Positions 1 to 8,479 of a DNA stretch of 36,061 nucleotides are shown piece by piece (position 1 is the first letter of the stretch; every line of letters starts with the position of its first letter). Position numbers and translations under genes: made by a program. The stretch comes from Acidobacteriaceae bacterium (GTDB lineage Bacteria > Acidobacteriota > Terriglobia > Terriglobales > Acidobacteriaceae). The DNA lies in contig PLXE01000117.1 of assembly GCA_003151335.1 (NCBI GenBank), positions 1 through 36,061 of the forward strand, in the 5' to 3' direction. The notes under the pieces are model-generated. The model saw only the letters and a program-made list of their open reading frames with translations, did no database searches and was not told the origin of the DNA.

Positions 1-204
1 TGTCGCCGCCAGGGTTGTAACTACCGGAAGCGCTGTCGTAAATGACAGGATTGCCCCTTTGGTGAACATCTGGTTGTTGCCATCATAGAAGACCATCCGG
101 AAATAGTATCTGGTGTTGAGAGCCAGCCCTGTGATCGTGTAAGAAAAGGCCTGCGTGCTGTAGTTGGCGACTACAGGACAGTAGCCCCAGTAGTACTGAT
201 ATTG
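1..204 (-). pseudogene. Read-through tail of the S53 peptidase after an in-frame stop
   Basis: The reading frame of the upstream peptidase stays open past its stop at 205-207 and runs 68 codons to the window edge. It still encodes the rest of the FN3-like repeat unit (for example FSYTITGLALNTRYYFRMVF) and the first residues of the next one. The same place in the preceding unit (322-642) has TGT (Cys), so a single T-to-A change at the third base gives TGA. The conserved coding after the stop suggests a recent nonsense mutation, a sequencing error, or recoding. I cannot tell which from one sequence. Confidence 0.7.
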
Positions 205-642
205 TCAGGTCACGTTCGGGGTGGTGAGGGTTTGATCGGTGCCCCACTCAAAGTATGCGCCCCCGTTGTCCCCCTCGGGGTTTACCGTGCCGTTCAGAAG
301 CGCACTGCTGCCGGTGATGGATGTCGCCGCCAGGGTTGTAACTACCGGAAGCGTTGTCGTAAATGATAGAGTTGCTCCCTTGGTGAATGTTTGCCTCGTG
401 CCGTCATAGAAGACCATCCGGAAATAGTATCTGGTGTTGCGAGCCAGCCCTGTGATCGTGTAAGAAAAGGCCTGCGTGCTGTAGTTGGCGACAACAGGAC
501 AGTAGCCCCAGTAGTACTGATATTGACAGGTCACGTTCGGGTTGGTGAGGGTTGGATCGGTGCTCCACTCAAAGTATGCGCCCCCGTTGTCCCCCTCGGG
601 ATTTACCGTGCCGTTCAGAAGCGCACTTGTGGCACCGATGTT
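1..642. repeat. Two complete 321-bp tandem repeat units encoding FN3-like modules
   Basis: The string tgtcgccgccagggttgtaa starts at 1 and again at 322, and a diverged version starts at 643, giving a period of exactly 321 bp (107 codons), so the frame is kept. The units are nearly identical at DNA level and encode modules with the signature SALLNGTVNPEGDNGGAYFE. The array reaches the window edge, so its copy number is unknown. Such near-identity implies recent duplication or gene conversion, and makes assembly collapse possible. Confidence 0.93.
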
Positions 643-2913
643 TGTCGCTAGTAGCGTGGTCACATTAGTCAGTGCGGCTCTTACTGTGACAGTGGCGGCA
701 CCAGTTGAACCAATATACTTGGTATCACCAGAGTAAGATGCCTTGATCCTATTAGTTCCAACTGGAAGCTGTTGGCCGGTAACGTGCAAAGTGGCAACAC
801 CGTTTGATCCGGATGCCATCAAAGACGCTGTGCCCAACGCGAAGCTTGAAGTAGTCTCGATGAGTGCAAACTGTACTGTGCCTGTCGGCGCGGTCTGGCC
901 GCTAACAGGAGAAACCGTTGCCGTCAATGTTGTTGTGCCTGTGCTGGTGATCGTCGCAGGATTTGCTACCAGGAGCGATGTCGTGTTTCCACGCGGCGGG
1001 ACATCGTCCCAGTAGTGGAAAAGGTTGTTGGCGTTGACTGACCCTAGGCCCGAGGCAAGATCATATCCCAGGCCAGCAGGAAAGTACTGCAGAGGACTCG
1101 ATGAGCAATTAGGCGAACTAACTTGGCACGGTACGCCGTTGGATCCCACAGTAATGTCGTAAAATGCACAATAGGAAGCGGGATTTGCAGAGTTGCAGTC
1201 CTGGGCGTTCTGCTGACTGGCCAAACCATAGTAGACGTAGTTTGCTTGCCCCTGGCGCCCATACTGTTGATCAATGATTGCTTGTATGCCAGCAAATGCG
1301 GGTGACGCAAGGGATGTTCCGCGAACGAAGGTTACCCCTAGCGTGCCTCGCGCAGAGCTACAAGAATCACCTACGTTGCACACCATGTAAGCGTCGTGTC
1401 CTGCCGCCGATAACGATATGTCTGGCATGTAGCGATGCTGGCTTGCGACAGGGCATCCCTGAAGCGTCGTGATTGGGATCGGATCAGCCGAAGGCACACC
1501 AGGAGCATTTTGCCAACCTGGAAGGCCGTAGCAACGGCTCACCCCACCACCGCCGGCATAAAGACCGCCTTCCGGACTTTCGTTCCACACTATCTCGGGA
1601 ATGTGTCCCAGCGCTGACGTCCATGTAAGGCCTACGGATTGTATTGTTCGGTCTATGAGTCCCCAGTAATAACCAAAACCCTCATTAAACTGGGTTCCTC
1701 CGACCGCCACATTGTACGGAGTGGAAGCATATCCATTAACGGCGTAGCCGTGTATCGCCAAATGCTCGGTTGGAAGATCGCATCCCGCGGCCCCGCTGTC
1801 TCCTGCCGCCACAAAAACTGTTATGCCCTGTGCTGCGGCTTGCTGCCAGATGCCGCTCATAATCTGATTGTAGGTCCCAAGATCCGCTTCGCATGTTCCG
1901 TAACTAAGGCTCAGCACTGACGCTATGTTGCTTTGGACGACATAATTGGCACCACAAGCTATATCAGCGGTTGGAACATACGCGAGAGTTGTCCGCGGCG
2001 CAACAGCACCAGCCCACTCTAGATCGGCATAGGCCTCCAGTTGCTCGTCTGCTGAACCAGAATAAGGATCATTGCAGCCGGATGTCGTCACTGGAATCAC
2101 ATTTGCATCGTTTGCATTGTATAGTGGAAGGAATAGTTGGCGAAACTTTCGGAGTTGGGGGTCGCTTTGTTGAATAATATCTGTCAATCCCAAGATAGCA
2201 ATGGTCTGCTGATTCCCATCCTTACCAGCTTGAAGAAGAGGTAAAGTATTATAAATGACGGCGAAGTCTCCAGGCCCGATATAATGCTGAAAGTTTTGAT
2301 TGTGTAGCGCAGTTGGTCTAAAGTCATTTAATGAGGCCACGCCTACGATCAAGTCCTTCAGCGCGCTAGGTACTGAGATATCGTTACTGTTGCTGTAGTG
2401 TTCTTCACCTTGGATCAAGTATCTGTGCATTTCTATGTGAAATGCGTTCTCTACCTGCCAGACATTTCCTTGAAACATCAGGATACGGCGGCCGGGAGCT
2501 GTCCTCAGAATAGAGAAGCCTTGTGATTCTAACCAAGAGGCGATTTTGTTCAAGTCGTCCTGTTCTGTGCCAAAAAGCTGCCCGAACTCTTCCGGAGAAA
2601 GCCATCGATGATACAGCACGGAATTCTTATTCTGCTGTCGGCTAAGCAGTAACTCCAATGCCCTCTCCTGTGATGCACTGGAGTTGAGAACCAAAAGCAT
2701 TGTGCCCATGTTTGCGTTGCTATCCATAGGGCCAAGATCAATCGCCCCTTGAATCAAGGCAGGGGTTGTATTCGGAATTCGTGTAATCAAGTCATCGTTG
2801 ATGCTCTGGGTAATACGGGACCGGGATTGTGCATTGACACTGACACAAGCCATCAAACAGAGAAGAAAAAAAAGTGATGCACGAGCGTAGGGGACGTCGC
2901 GAAGTGAGCTCAT
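205..2913 (-). CDS. Secreted S53 (sedolisin/kumamolisin-type) serine-carboxyl peptidase with Ig/FN3-like tail, prematurely stopped
   Basis: Endopeptidase of family S53, exported and usually active at acid pH (family knowledge). The sequence shows a signal peptide (about 1-28, ending VNAQ), a pro-kumamolisin propeptide (about 60-200), and a catalytic domain (about 205-635). Candidate catalytic residues are Glu293 and Asp297 in EQLEAYADLEW, Asp372 in AAGDSGA, and Ser534 in RGTSLASP. A calcium-site region follows (FYDITVGSNG ... GLGYDLASGLGS). An Ig-like module lies at 645-745, then FN3-like 107-residue repeats. The start is an ATG preceded by a strong GAGGAGGG ribosome site. The stop falls inside the second FN3-like unit where its twin has Cys, so the protein is probably truncated relative to its ancestor. 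The catalytic part is complete. Confidence 0.92.
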   Translation of the reverse strand: MSSLRDVPYARASLFFLLCLMACVSVNAQSRSRITQSINDDLITRIPNTTPALIQGAIDLGPMDSNANMGTMLLVLNSSASQERALELLLSRQQNKNSVLYHRWLSPEEFGQLFGTEQDDLNKIASWLESQGFSILRTAPGRRILMFQGNVWQVENAFHIEMHRYLIQGEEHYSNSNDISVPSALKDLIVGVASLNDFRPTALHNQNFQHYIGPGDFAVIYNTLPLLQAGKDGNQQTIAILGLTDIIQQSDPQLRKFRQLFLPLYNANDANVIPVTTSGCNDPYSGSADEQLEAYADLEWAGAVAPRTTLAYVPTADIACGANYVVQSNIASVLSLSYGTCEADLGTYNQIMSGIWQQAAAQGITVFVAAGDSGAAGCDLPTEHLAIHGYAVNGYASTPYNVAVGGTQFNEGFGYYWGLIDRTIQSVGLTWTSALGHIPEIVWNESPEGGLYAGGGGVSRCYGLPGWQNAPGVPSADPIPITTLQGCPVASQHRYMPDISLSAAGHDAYMVCNVGDSCSSARGTLGVTFVRGTSLASPAFAGIQAIIDQQYGRQGQANYVYYGLASQQNAQDCNSANPASYCAFYDITVGSNGVPCQVSSPNCSSSPLQYFPAGLGYDLASGLGSVNANNLFHYWDDVPPRGNTTSLLVANPATITSTGTTTLTATVSPVSGQTAPTGTVQFALIETTSSFALGTASLMASGSNGVATLHVTGQQLPVGTNRIKASYSGDTKYIGSTGAATVTVRAALTNVTTLLATNIGATSALLNGTVNPEGDNGGAYFEWSTDPTLTNPNVTCQYQYYWGYCPVVANYSTQAFSYTITGLARNTRYYFRMVFYDGTRQTFTKGATLSFTTTLPVVTTLAATSITGSSALLNGTVNPEGDNGGAYFEWGTDQTLTTPNVT

Positions 2914-2914
2914 A

Positions 2915-2975
2915 CAACCCTCCTCGGAGTCTTTCGTTGCAGGCGATCTGCTAAGTGGCGACGGAAGGAGGGTTG
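2915..2975 (-). promoter_or_regulatory. Possible Shine-Dalgarno-sequestering hairpin in the S53 peptidase leader
   Basis: A perfect 10-bp inverted repeat joins caaccctcct (2915-2924) and aggagggttg (2966-2975), with 41 bases between. In the minus-strand transcript the 3' arm is the ribosome binding site itself (AGGAGGGUUG, two bases before AUG) and the 5' arm is its exact complement. Pairing would hide the site. This is the geometry of an RNA thermometer or riboregulator. That the arm is transcribed is assumed. Confidence 0.5.
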
Positions 2976-3310
2976 ACTAAGACGAGAGCGAAGTAGTGGC
3001 AGCCTTGTTTCGCCGTCAGCTTTAGGGAACGCGCCATGATAACACTGAGATGGCACTTTGAAAAGAACGCCTATCATATCCTGTTTCACAGCCCGCGTCA
3101 CATAATGCGGATTCCCCATTTTGGGCACAACTCCACCGGTACTCCGGGCGCATGCGGAGGCGAGACAGAGCCTTGATTGATCCATATCTTCTCCAGTGCA
3201 CCTTGTACTCATGCCGCGATACAATCGTCAAGTGTCACGATACGACAAAGTCTGACATCTGCTCGTAAGCTCCCATTGGGGAACAAAATAGAGCACTTCC
3301 GGGGGGAAGC
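2976..3310. other. Divergent intergenic region
   Basis: About 335 bases between the S53 peptidase leader and the GTG of the HTH-membrane gene. It must hold both promoters. I see no convincing consensus promoter, no RNA gene and no credible small ORF here. Confidence 0.5.
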
Positions 3311-4639
3311 GTGCCCGACGACTTGACTGACCAACTGGAATCATGGAAAGAGATCGCTGCCTTTGTAGGGAGAGACGTGAGAACCGCGATGCGTTGGTCC
3401 CATCAGGGTATGCCGGTCCATCGGATTCCCGGCGGGAAGCAAGGTCGGGTCTACGGCTCTCGATCGGAGATCACGCAATGGGTGAATGGGCAGCCGCGTG
3501 AATCGCCCAGCCCGTCAGTGCTGCCAAAATCGAATTCTCGCAAAGTCCTCAGATGGACTCTCATCGCTGGCACGATTGTGGCGTTGGTTGGAGCGGTTGC
3601 CGGGTTCGCATTTCTTCATGCACGCTCAGCGCCAGGGCTGGTAAGTTTTCGAGATAACAGCGTCCACGTTAGCGATGCCGAAGGCCATGAATTATGGAAG
3701 TATGAATACCCAAGGCGTTTCGATCTGAGCCTATTCCCTCCGGATACGACCCTAGATGCGTTCGCGCGTATAACTGATCTTTTTGGGGATGGCCATCGGG
3801 AAGTGGTAGTCGTCGCCCCCTACCGCTTAGGGCCAAATCCCGAAGACAGCTTCCGCGTGGAGGTGGACTGTTTTTCCGACCTGGGCCGTCTGCTCTGGTC
3901 ATATGTGCCCGATGCGACATTTCGATTCGGGAGCCACGATATCGGTGGGCCGTGGAAAGTCTACGACTTATTCATTTCCGACGGGCAGCCGAGTCCTGGT
4001 ATTTGGGTGGCGGTCACCCACACCTTGTGGGGCAACTCGTTTGTCGTAGAGATTGATCCTCGTACCGGCCACCCGACTACCCGGTTCGTGAACACCGGTA
4101 TCATTTATAAGCTGAATGAGGTAGTAACGGGAGGCCGGCGCTACCTCCTCATCGCAGGGTTTAACAACGAGCATGACAGTGGCAGCCTCGCGGTCGTCGA
4201 TGAGCGGACGCCATACGCGGTATCTCCCCAGACCAGGGGCACCCGCCATTATTGCGATAGTTGCCCAGCCGGCTCACCCGACTACTACCTCGTCTTTCCG
4301 CGCAGCGAGATCAACCGGGTGGAAGGCGTTTACGAAGATCCGGTGCGGAGTGTTGTCGTCACGGGAAGCGAGATCCAGTTGGTGAAATTTGAGTTGCAAA
4401 CAACAAAAAACGGGGTAGCCACAATCTATCTCATTCGGATTGGCAGTACGATTGAACCTGTTTCATTACGCTACGAATCGAATTACGAGATACGACATCG
4501 CGCTCTGACCGTGCAAGGAAAACTGAATCATCCACTCGATCAGTGCCCGGAGCGCCTCTACCCCCAGACGATAAAGATGTGGACGCCATCTAGAGGCTGG
4601 ACGCTTCTTGCGTTTCCGGCTGCCAAGCCTTCAGAATGA
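3311..4639 (+). CDS. HTH-domain membrane protein with extracytoplasmic beta-rich domain
   Basis: Probable signal-sensing membrane regulator; its target is not known. Residues 1-60 form an excisionase/MerR-like helix-turn-helix of the type common in Acidobacteriota, with SWKEIAAFVGRDVRTAMRW followed by MPVHRIPGGKQGRVYGSR. A single transmembrane helix follows at about 78-102 (TLIAGTIVALVGAVAGFAFL). The remaining 340 residues should lie outside the membrane and contain FG-GAP/VCBS-like strands such as DLFGDGHREVVVVAPY. The start is a GTG behind a purine-rich ggggggaag site. It is transcribed away from the S53 peptidase. A sensor-regulator role is inferred from the topology only. Confidence 0.8.
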   Translation: MPDDLTDQLESWKEIAAFVGRDVRTAMRWSHQGMPVHRIPGGKQGRVYGSRSEITQWVNGQPRESPSPSVLPKSNSRKVLRWTLIAGTIVALVGAVAGFAFLHARSAPGLVSFRDNSVHVSDAEGHELWKYEYPRRFDLSLFPPDTTLDAFARITDLFGDGHREVVVVAPYRLGPNPEDSFRVEVDCFSDLGRLLWSYVPDATFRFGSHDIGGPWKVYDLFISDGQPSPGIWVAVTHTLWGNSFVVEIDPRTGHPTTRFVNTGIIYKLNEVVTGGRRYLLIAGFNNEHDSGSLAVVDERTPYAVSPQTRGTRHYCDSCPAGSPDYYLVFPRSEINRVEGVYEDPVRSVVVTGSEIQLVKFELQTTKNGVATIYLIRIGSTIEPVSLRYESNYEIRHRALTVQGKLNHPLDQCPERLYPQTIKMWTPSRGWTLLAFPAAKPSE

Positions 4640-4651
4640 TCGTCCGAGGCC

Positions 4652-5029
4652 GTGAACGGAACCGCGAGAAACACCGGGACGATCATCTCGTTCCGCGTCG
4701 GCATGGAAGATGCCGAGATTCTCGCCAAGGAATTCTATCCAGTGTTTGCCCCAGTCGATCTGGTGAGCCTGCCGAACCACCAGATCTATCTGCGGCTCGC
4801 GCACGGGTTCTTGTGGGCGCTCCTCATTGCCTTCGCTACGTTTGGCGTCATTGCAATATGCATGTGGACGCTTGGTTTCTTCGCGGGCCTCTTCTGGGGT
4901 ATCGCGGTCAGTCTGGTCGGGATTTGGCTGCATGCGTCGCCTTACTCTCTCACTCTTGCTATTCACGCAAGTTCTTCCACCTTTTCAGCGGGAACAGACC
5001 GAGTATGCTGGTTGGGAAGGAATTGCTGA
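4652..5029 (+). pseudogene. Chimeric relic: HerA/TraD-like ATPase end joined to a membrane segment
   Basis: The 125-residue frame begins with a strand typical of the C-terminus of HerA/TraD-like coupling ATPases (ISFRVGMEDAEILAKEF, then FAPVDLVSLPNHQIYLRL). This is comparable to CFRLGDFDAKRLADGFSFF in the intact ATPase at 23669-26848. After about 50 residues it switches to a hydrophobic stretch (FLWALLIAFATFGV ... LGFFAGLFWGIAVSLVG) that resembles residues 98-140 of the membrane protein at 22984-23658, recognisably so at DNA level too. The order is reversed relative to the intact pair and both parts are fragments. No ribosome site was seen. Most likely a deletion remnant of a related element. 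Confidence 0.65.
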
Positions 5030-5206
5030 GCGAGGGGTAAGCAAATATTCCACGTCCCTCGTCTCCGCCGTGCTTCTCGAAGAGATCACAGAAGTCCTTC
5101 GTACAACGAGGGTGATGCGCTCCGCATCCTCGAAGGTTACGCCAAAGTCCCGTACATAGTCCTCGATAAGCTCTTGGACATTCCGCACGGCGGGCTTGTA
5201 GTTCAT
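4959..5206 (-). pseudogene. Possible frameshifted small gene
   Basis: A minus-strand ATG at 5204-5206 opens a protein-like stretch (NVQELIEDYVRDFGVTFEDA). Near 5100 the plausible coding moves to the next frame, which continues DFCDLFEKHGGDEGRGIFAY and ends at 4959 with a basic tail. Either frame alone looks unnatural over half its length, which suggests a single-base indel in a gene of roughly 80 residues. No homolog is recognised. It lies between the transfer-gene relic and the recombinase, so it may be another decayed element gene. Confidence 0.35.
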
Positions 5207-5472
5207 ACTGGGTCACAGCGTTAGTTTGTATAGCCTCCGCATGATCGGCTGGATACACACCATCCCATGCAGAGGCGCGCTGCCCGCAGCGTTTGGCCGA
5301 CGCTGTGGACCACTCAGGTTCCGCCAGGCCCCAGTGAGAGGACAGTCTGCCCATCTTGCAGAGCAGGAGAATTTGCGTACCATGAGAATTACAACGGAGC
5401 GACTAATCTGTGGCCGCGACTTCCGAAGGTGGTTCCCGCAGCAAGGGAATGCGTTACGATGAATCACGATAG

Positions 5473-7047
5473 CTATGCGGCGGCGTTTCGCGTAGCCGGA
5501 TCAGGCAAGAGCGGGATCACCATGTCAGATTCTGTCTGGAAAAAGGTTCGAACATCATTGACGATGGTCCACAAGGTAGTAAACGAACGATTTTCCTGCA
5601 GGATTGAGAACGGCTGAGCCGCATGAATACTGAGTTGTTTCGCCATTAGCGTAGGGTTCGAACCAATGGTGGCGAGGATAGTTCGTTTTTGGGTGGTTGT
5701 GCCATGAGTCAGCCAATAAATCGCACGGTTACTGAACAAAAAGAGATTCCGCGAGGGTTCGATCCATTGTTCGCCGTTCAGTTGCTCGATGCGCTGGTTT
5801 AGCTTGGTCCGCTCCTGCATAAGCGCTGCGCGCTGGCGCGTGAATTCATCGTCACTGATGAGCTCCCGATAGCGCATCTTCGTAAGGCTATCAATGTTTC
5901 GAGCACAGCTTTCTAACGTTTTGTGTAACGTGAACTGTGTGCCAGTGCCAGTGCTTGCTTCCTTCGCTTGTTCCGCTTCGATGATCGCCAGGAATTCTTT
6001 AAGCTCCTTCTCGTCACAATAAATAGTTTCCAAGAATGCGACGGTTTGCTTTTCGAGGTCCCGCTCTTCCACGCTTCCCTCCCGGCACGCTCTCACTCGA
6101 CTCTTATGCGTGCAGCGGTAGTACACATACCGGCTCCCGAACCGGTTGACTTTGTTTTCGGCGGTGATGCTGCAATTGCAGGCGCCACATCGCATGATCC
6201 CCGTGTAAGGGAAGTCGTGCTTTTTCGGACGGGCTGCATTCGTCCTTCCAAGCAACGCCTGTGCGCGTTCGAACTGCGCGACCGTAATCATCGCCTCGTG
6301 CTTTCCGGGATACCACTGGCTGTTAAAAGTGATATGGCCCGCATAGAACGGGTTAGCCAGGACGCGGTAAATCCCGGCGACACTGAGCGGCCCTCCTCCG
6401 CTCCGTTTCCGTCTGGGCGTCCGCAGTCCCAGATCGTTTGTGGCAATGCGCAAGAGATGCGGGGCGGAGTAACCGCCCGTGAGGAACATGGTCCATAGCT
6501 GTTTCAAGACCGGGAAGCGCTCCGGGTCTGGGATGATATTCTTCTCTCCCGCTTCTGACCGGCTGTTTAGATAGCCCACGGGAGCGCGCCCCGGCAGCCA
6601 GCCCTTATCGCGCTTGGTGCGGTTGCCCCGCCGGATATTCTCACTCAAGGCGTCCACGTAATACTTCGACTGGCCGAACATGATCGCGAGCATGAACTTG
6701 CCCTGCGACGTGTTTTCGAACGTGTACGTGGGGAATTTCAAATCAACCAGTTTTCCGGTATCGAGGAGATGAATAACACGACCACCGTCGAGCGCGTTGC
6801 GTGCGAGTCGATCCGGGTGCCACGCGAGGATGCCGTCGGCTTCGCCCCGCTCAATGCTCGCGACCATTGCGTCAAAAACCGGACGGCCGGGAGCCTTGGC
6901 GCTCTTAGCCTCTTCTTTTACCGCGACGACCTGCAGATTTTCTCGTTCCGCGTATCGCTTCACTTCCATCCGCTGCGATTCCACCGACAGCACTTGATGA
7001 TCTTGATCTTCCGAAGACCTGCGGCAGTACGCAAAATATCGATGCAT
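5473..7047 (-). CDS. Large serine recombinase (integrase/resolvase family)
   Basis: Site-specific recombinase that would integrate or excise the element through a serine-DNA intermediate (family knowledge). The 524 residues fit the family. The N-terminal resolvase domain (1-140) has Ser11 in YCRRSSEDQ as the predicted nucleophile and the arginine-containing motif HPDRLARN (77-84). The recombinase domain spans about 145-270 (GRAPVGYL ... VAGIYRVLANPFYAGH). The zinc ribbon has Cys287, Cys290, Cys312 and Cys321, followed by a coiled-coil region (about 330-425). No clear ribosome site precedes the ATG at 7045-7047. It is a good candidate for the mobility gene of segments B to D. I could not locate its attachment sites by eye. 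Confidence 0.93.
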   Translation of the reverse strand: MHRYFAYCRRSSEDQDHQVLSVESQRMEVKRYAERENLQVVAVKEEAKSAKAPGRPVFDAMVASIERGEADGILAWHPDRLARNALDGGRVIHLLDTGKLVDLKFPTYTFENTSQGKFMLAIMFGQSKYYVDALSENIRRGNRTKRDKGWLPGRAPVGYLNSRSEAGEKNIIPDPERFPVLKQLWTMFLTGGYSAPHLLRIATNDLGLRTPRRKRSGGGPLSVAGIYRVLANPFYAGHITFNSQWYPGKHEAMITVAQFERAQALLGRTNAARPKKHDFPYTGIMRCGACNCSITAENKVNRFGSRYVYYRCTHKSRVRACREGSVEERDLEKQTVAFLETIYCDEKELKEFLAIIEAEQAKEASTGTGTQFTLHKTLESCARNIDSLTKMRYRELISDDEFTRQRAALMQERTKLNQRIEQLNGEQWIEPSRNLFLFSNRAIYWLTHGTTTQKRTILATIGSNPTLMAKQLSIHAAQPFSILQENRSFTTLWTIVNDVRTFFQTESDMVIPLLPDPATRNAAA

Positions 7048-7115
7048 GGATTGGTAAGAATTTGGTTTGTATATGCCGACCTTTCCTTCTTACTGTACGA
7101 AAACTTGCCATCGAG

Positions 7116-7499
7116 TCAAATCGAGGTGATCCCGAATTCCTTGCAGATCGGGCACGTGCGGAAGTCGTGCCCGGGAGGCGGCTCCTTCATGAGGATGCGA
7201 AAGAGTGCGAGGAGCTCAGCGCGACGAATCTTTTGCGCGCCCTCTTGCTCCTTATCCACGGCTTCAGCGATTGAGGAATTGTTGGGCTTTTTTTCCGAGA
7301 GCATGAGGAGGTTATTATTGACCCTTCCTCTCTGGCCGAAAAGGTGGGCTTTCTTGCCGTCGAAGATGCCTCTTTCAAAGTAAGCCCATGATGCCCACCT
7401 GTTTTCCCCAATCGCTGGACGCCCGTTGTCCAGATTGTCTGCGTCTGCGACTTCTCGTCTGTGGACAACTGCGTTGGAAAGCCCGCGACACTTGCCCAT
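7116..7499 (-). CDS. Hypothetical protein with a C-terminal CPIC motif
   Basis: I do not recognise the family. The 127-residue frame ends with a natural-looking helix and a Cys pair (LLALFRILMKEPPPGHDF, then RTCPICKEFGITSI). The N-terminal 40 residues are less protein-like, and an AGGAGG lies 14 bases before the ATG, so the start is uncertain. It sits just upstream of the serine recombinase on the same strand with a 68-bp gap, and could be co-transcribed with it. The single CxxC would need a partner to bind metal. Confidence 0.55.
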   Translation of the reverse strand: MGKCRGLSNAVVHRREVADADNLDNGRPAIGENRWASWAYFERGIFDGKKAHLFGQRGRVNNNLLMLSEKKPNNSSIAEAVDKEQEGAQKIRRAELLALFRILMKEPPPGHDFRTCPICKEFGITSI

Positions 7500-7591
7500 C
7501 CGTCCGATTCATCCTCCTAGCGGCGGATTTATGGTGCTTGTTACCCTTAGTCAAAAGGTCGAAATTATTTTGGTTCTTTGTAAATCTACAG

Positions 7592-7957
7592 ATGACCGAT
7601 CGGTTGACAAACTACCTACGTACTCATCGCAAGAAAACCGGACTCAGCCAGCGCGACCTTGGTCGCATTCTGGGATACCAGGATGAAGGTCCCATTTCGC
7701 GCCATGAGCGGTTTCACGCGCAGCCCCCGCTCCTGATTGCTCTCGGATACGAGATCGTATTTCGAATTCCGATATCCGAGATATTTGCCGGACTCCGAGA
7801 TGCGGTCGAGCAAGACATTGAGGAACGGCTCTCCGAATTGGAGCGAGGACTGCAAGAGACCAGTGGGAAGGGTCGTCATGCAACAGGGACCGCGCGCAAA
7901 CTGGAATGGCTCTCGGAGCGGAAGAGTTCGGAGACATTCGAAAACCCACTGGCGTGA
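7592..7957 (+). CDS. XRE-family (cro/C1-type) transcriptional regulator
   Basis: A 121-residue DNA-binding protein. Residues 1-60 form a typical HTH (LRTHRKKTGLSQRDLGRIL, with a diverged recognition region GYQDEGPISRHE). A helical acidic segment follows (DIEERLSELERGL). The ATG at 7592 is the first one in the HTH frame; the open frame continues upstream to 7388 but is not HTH-like. Its TGA overlaps the ATG of the next gene (TGATG), so the two are translationally coupled. It may repress this operon and the divergent minus-strand genes. That regulatory role is inferred. Confidence 0.82.
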   Translation: MTDRLTNYLRTHRKKTGLSQRDLGRILGYQDEGPISRHERFHAQPPLLIALGYEIVFRIPISEIFAGLRDAVEQDIEERLSELERGLQETSGKGRHATGTARKLEWLSERKSSETFENPLA

Positions 7958-8478
7958 TGAAAGAAAGGATCATCCGTCTCATAGCTTTCGACGTGAGGCC
8001 ACGTAGGATTGCGTACACCGTCTTCGAGACACCCACCCATCTCCTGGATTGGGGCGTAAAAATGGTTGGACCCAGCCCAACGGCGGGCCCCCGAGTCACG
8101 AGCATGCTGAAAGCCTATCGCCCGTCGGTTCTCGTATTGCGTAGCATCAGTTCGGGCAGCAGACGGGACCATCCGCGTACCCAAGAGCTATTGAGTGCAA
8201 TTGAGGCAGAGGCCAAGCAATCGGTCATCACCGTTGCGTTTGTAACTGCGCGAGAGCTGGAGGTATTTTTTCGTCAGCACGGACGAGTGACCAAAGATCA
8301 GATTGCCGAGGCAATTGGCGAGTGGTTTCCCCAGCTTGCCGCGCAAGTACCGCCGCAGCGAAAGGCTTGGCAGCCGGAACACTGGCGCATGCCCCTCTTC
8401 GACGCGATGGCCACGGCCATGGCATACCTGGCCGAAGAGCAGGTTAGTCCGGATGCCAGTTTGAAGTCGAGCGAGTAA
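7957..8478 (+). CDS. RuvC/RNase H-fold-like protein
   Basis: 173 residues with the outline of a RuvC-like RNase H fold: a first strand with Asp12 (RLIAFDVRPRRIAYTVF), a second hydrophobic strand (RPSVLVLRSI, 55-64), a third (VITVAFVTARELEVFF, with Glu100), and a C-terminal helix with Asp149 (PLFDAMATAMAYLAE). RuvC enzymes cut Holliday junctions using four acidic residues. Here the usual acid at the end of strand two is replaced by LRS, so the active site may be rebuilt or lost. It overlaps the XRE gene by one base. Such genes occur near recombinases and replication modules of mobile elements. The family call rests on pattern only. Confidence 0.55.
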   Translation: MKERIIRLIAFDVRPRRIAYTVFETPTHLLDWGVKMVGPSPTAGPRVTSMLKAYRPSVLVLRSISSGSRRDHPRTQELLSAIEAEAKQSVITVAFVTARELEVFFRQHGRVTKDQIAEAIGEWFPQLAAQVPPQRKAWQPEHWRMPLFDAMATAMAYLAEEQVSPDASLKSSE

Positions 8479-8479
8479 A

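Noticed and set aside
5267-5617. Plus-strand frame with a CPSCRAGEF zinc-finger-like stretch
   Set aside because: Only one Cys pair, no ribosome site, and its second half lies antisense to the recombinase C-terminus. Too weak to call.
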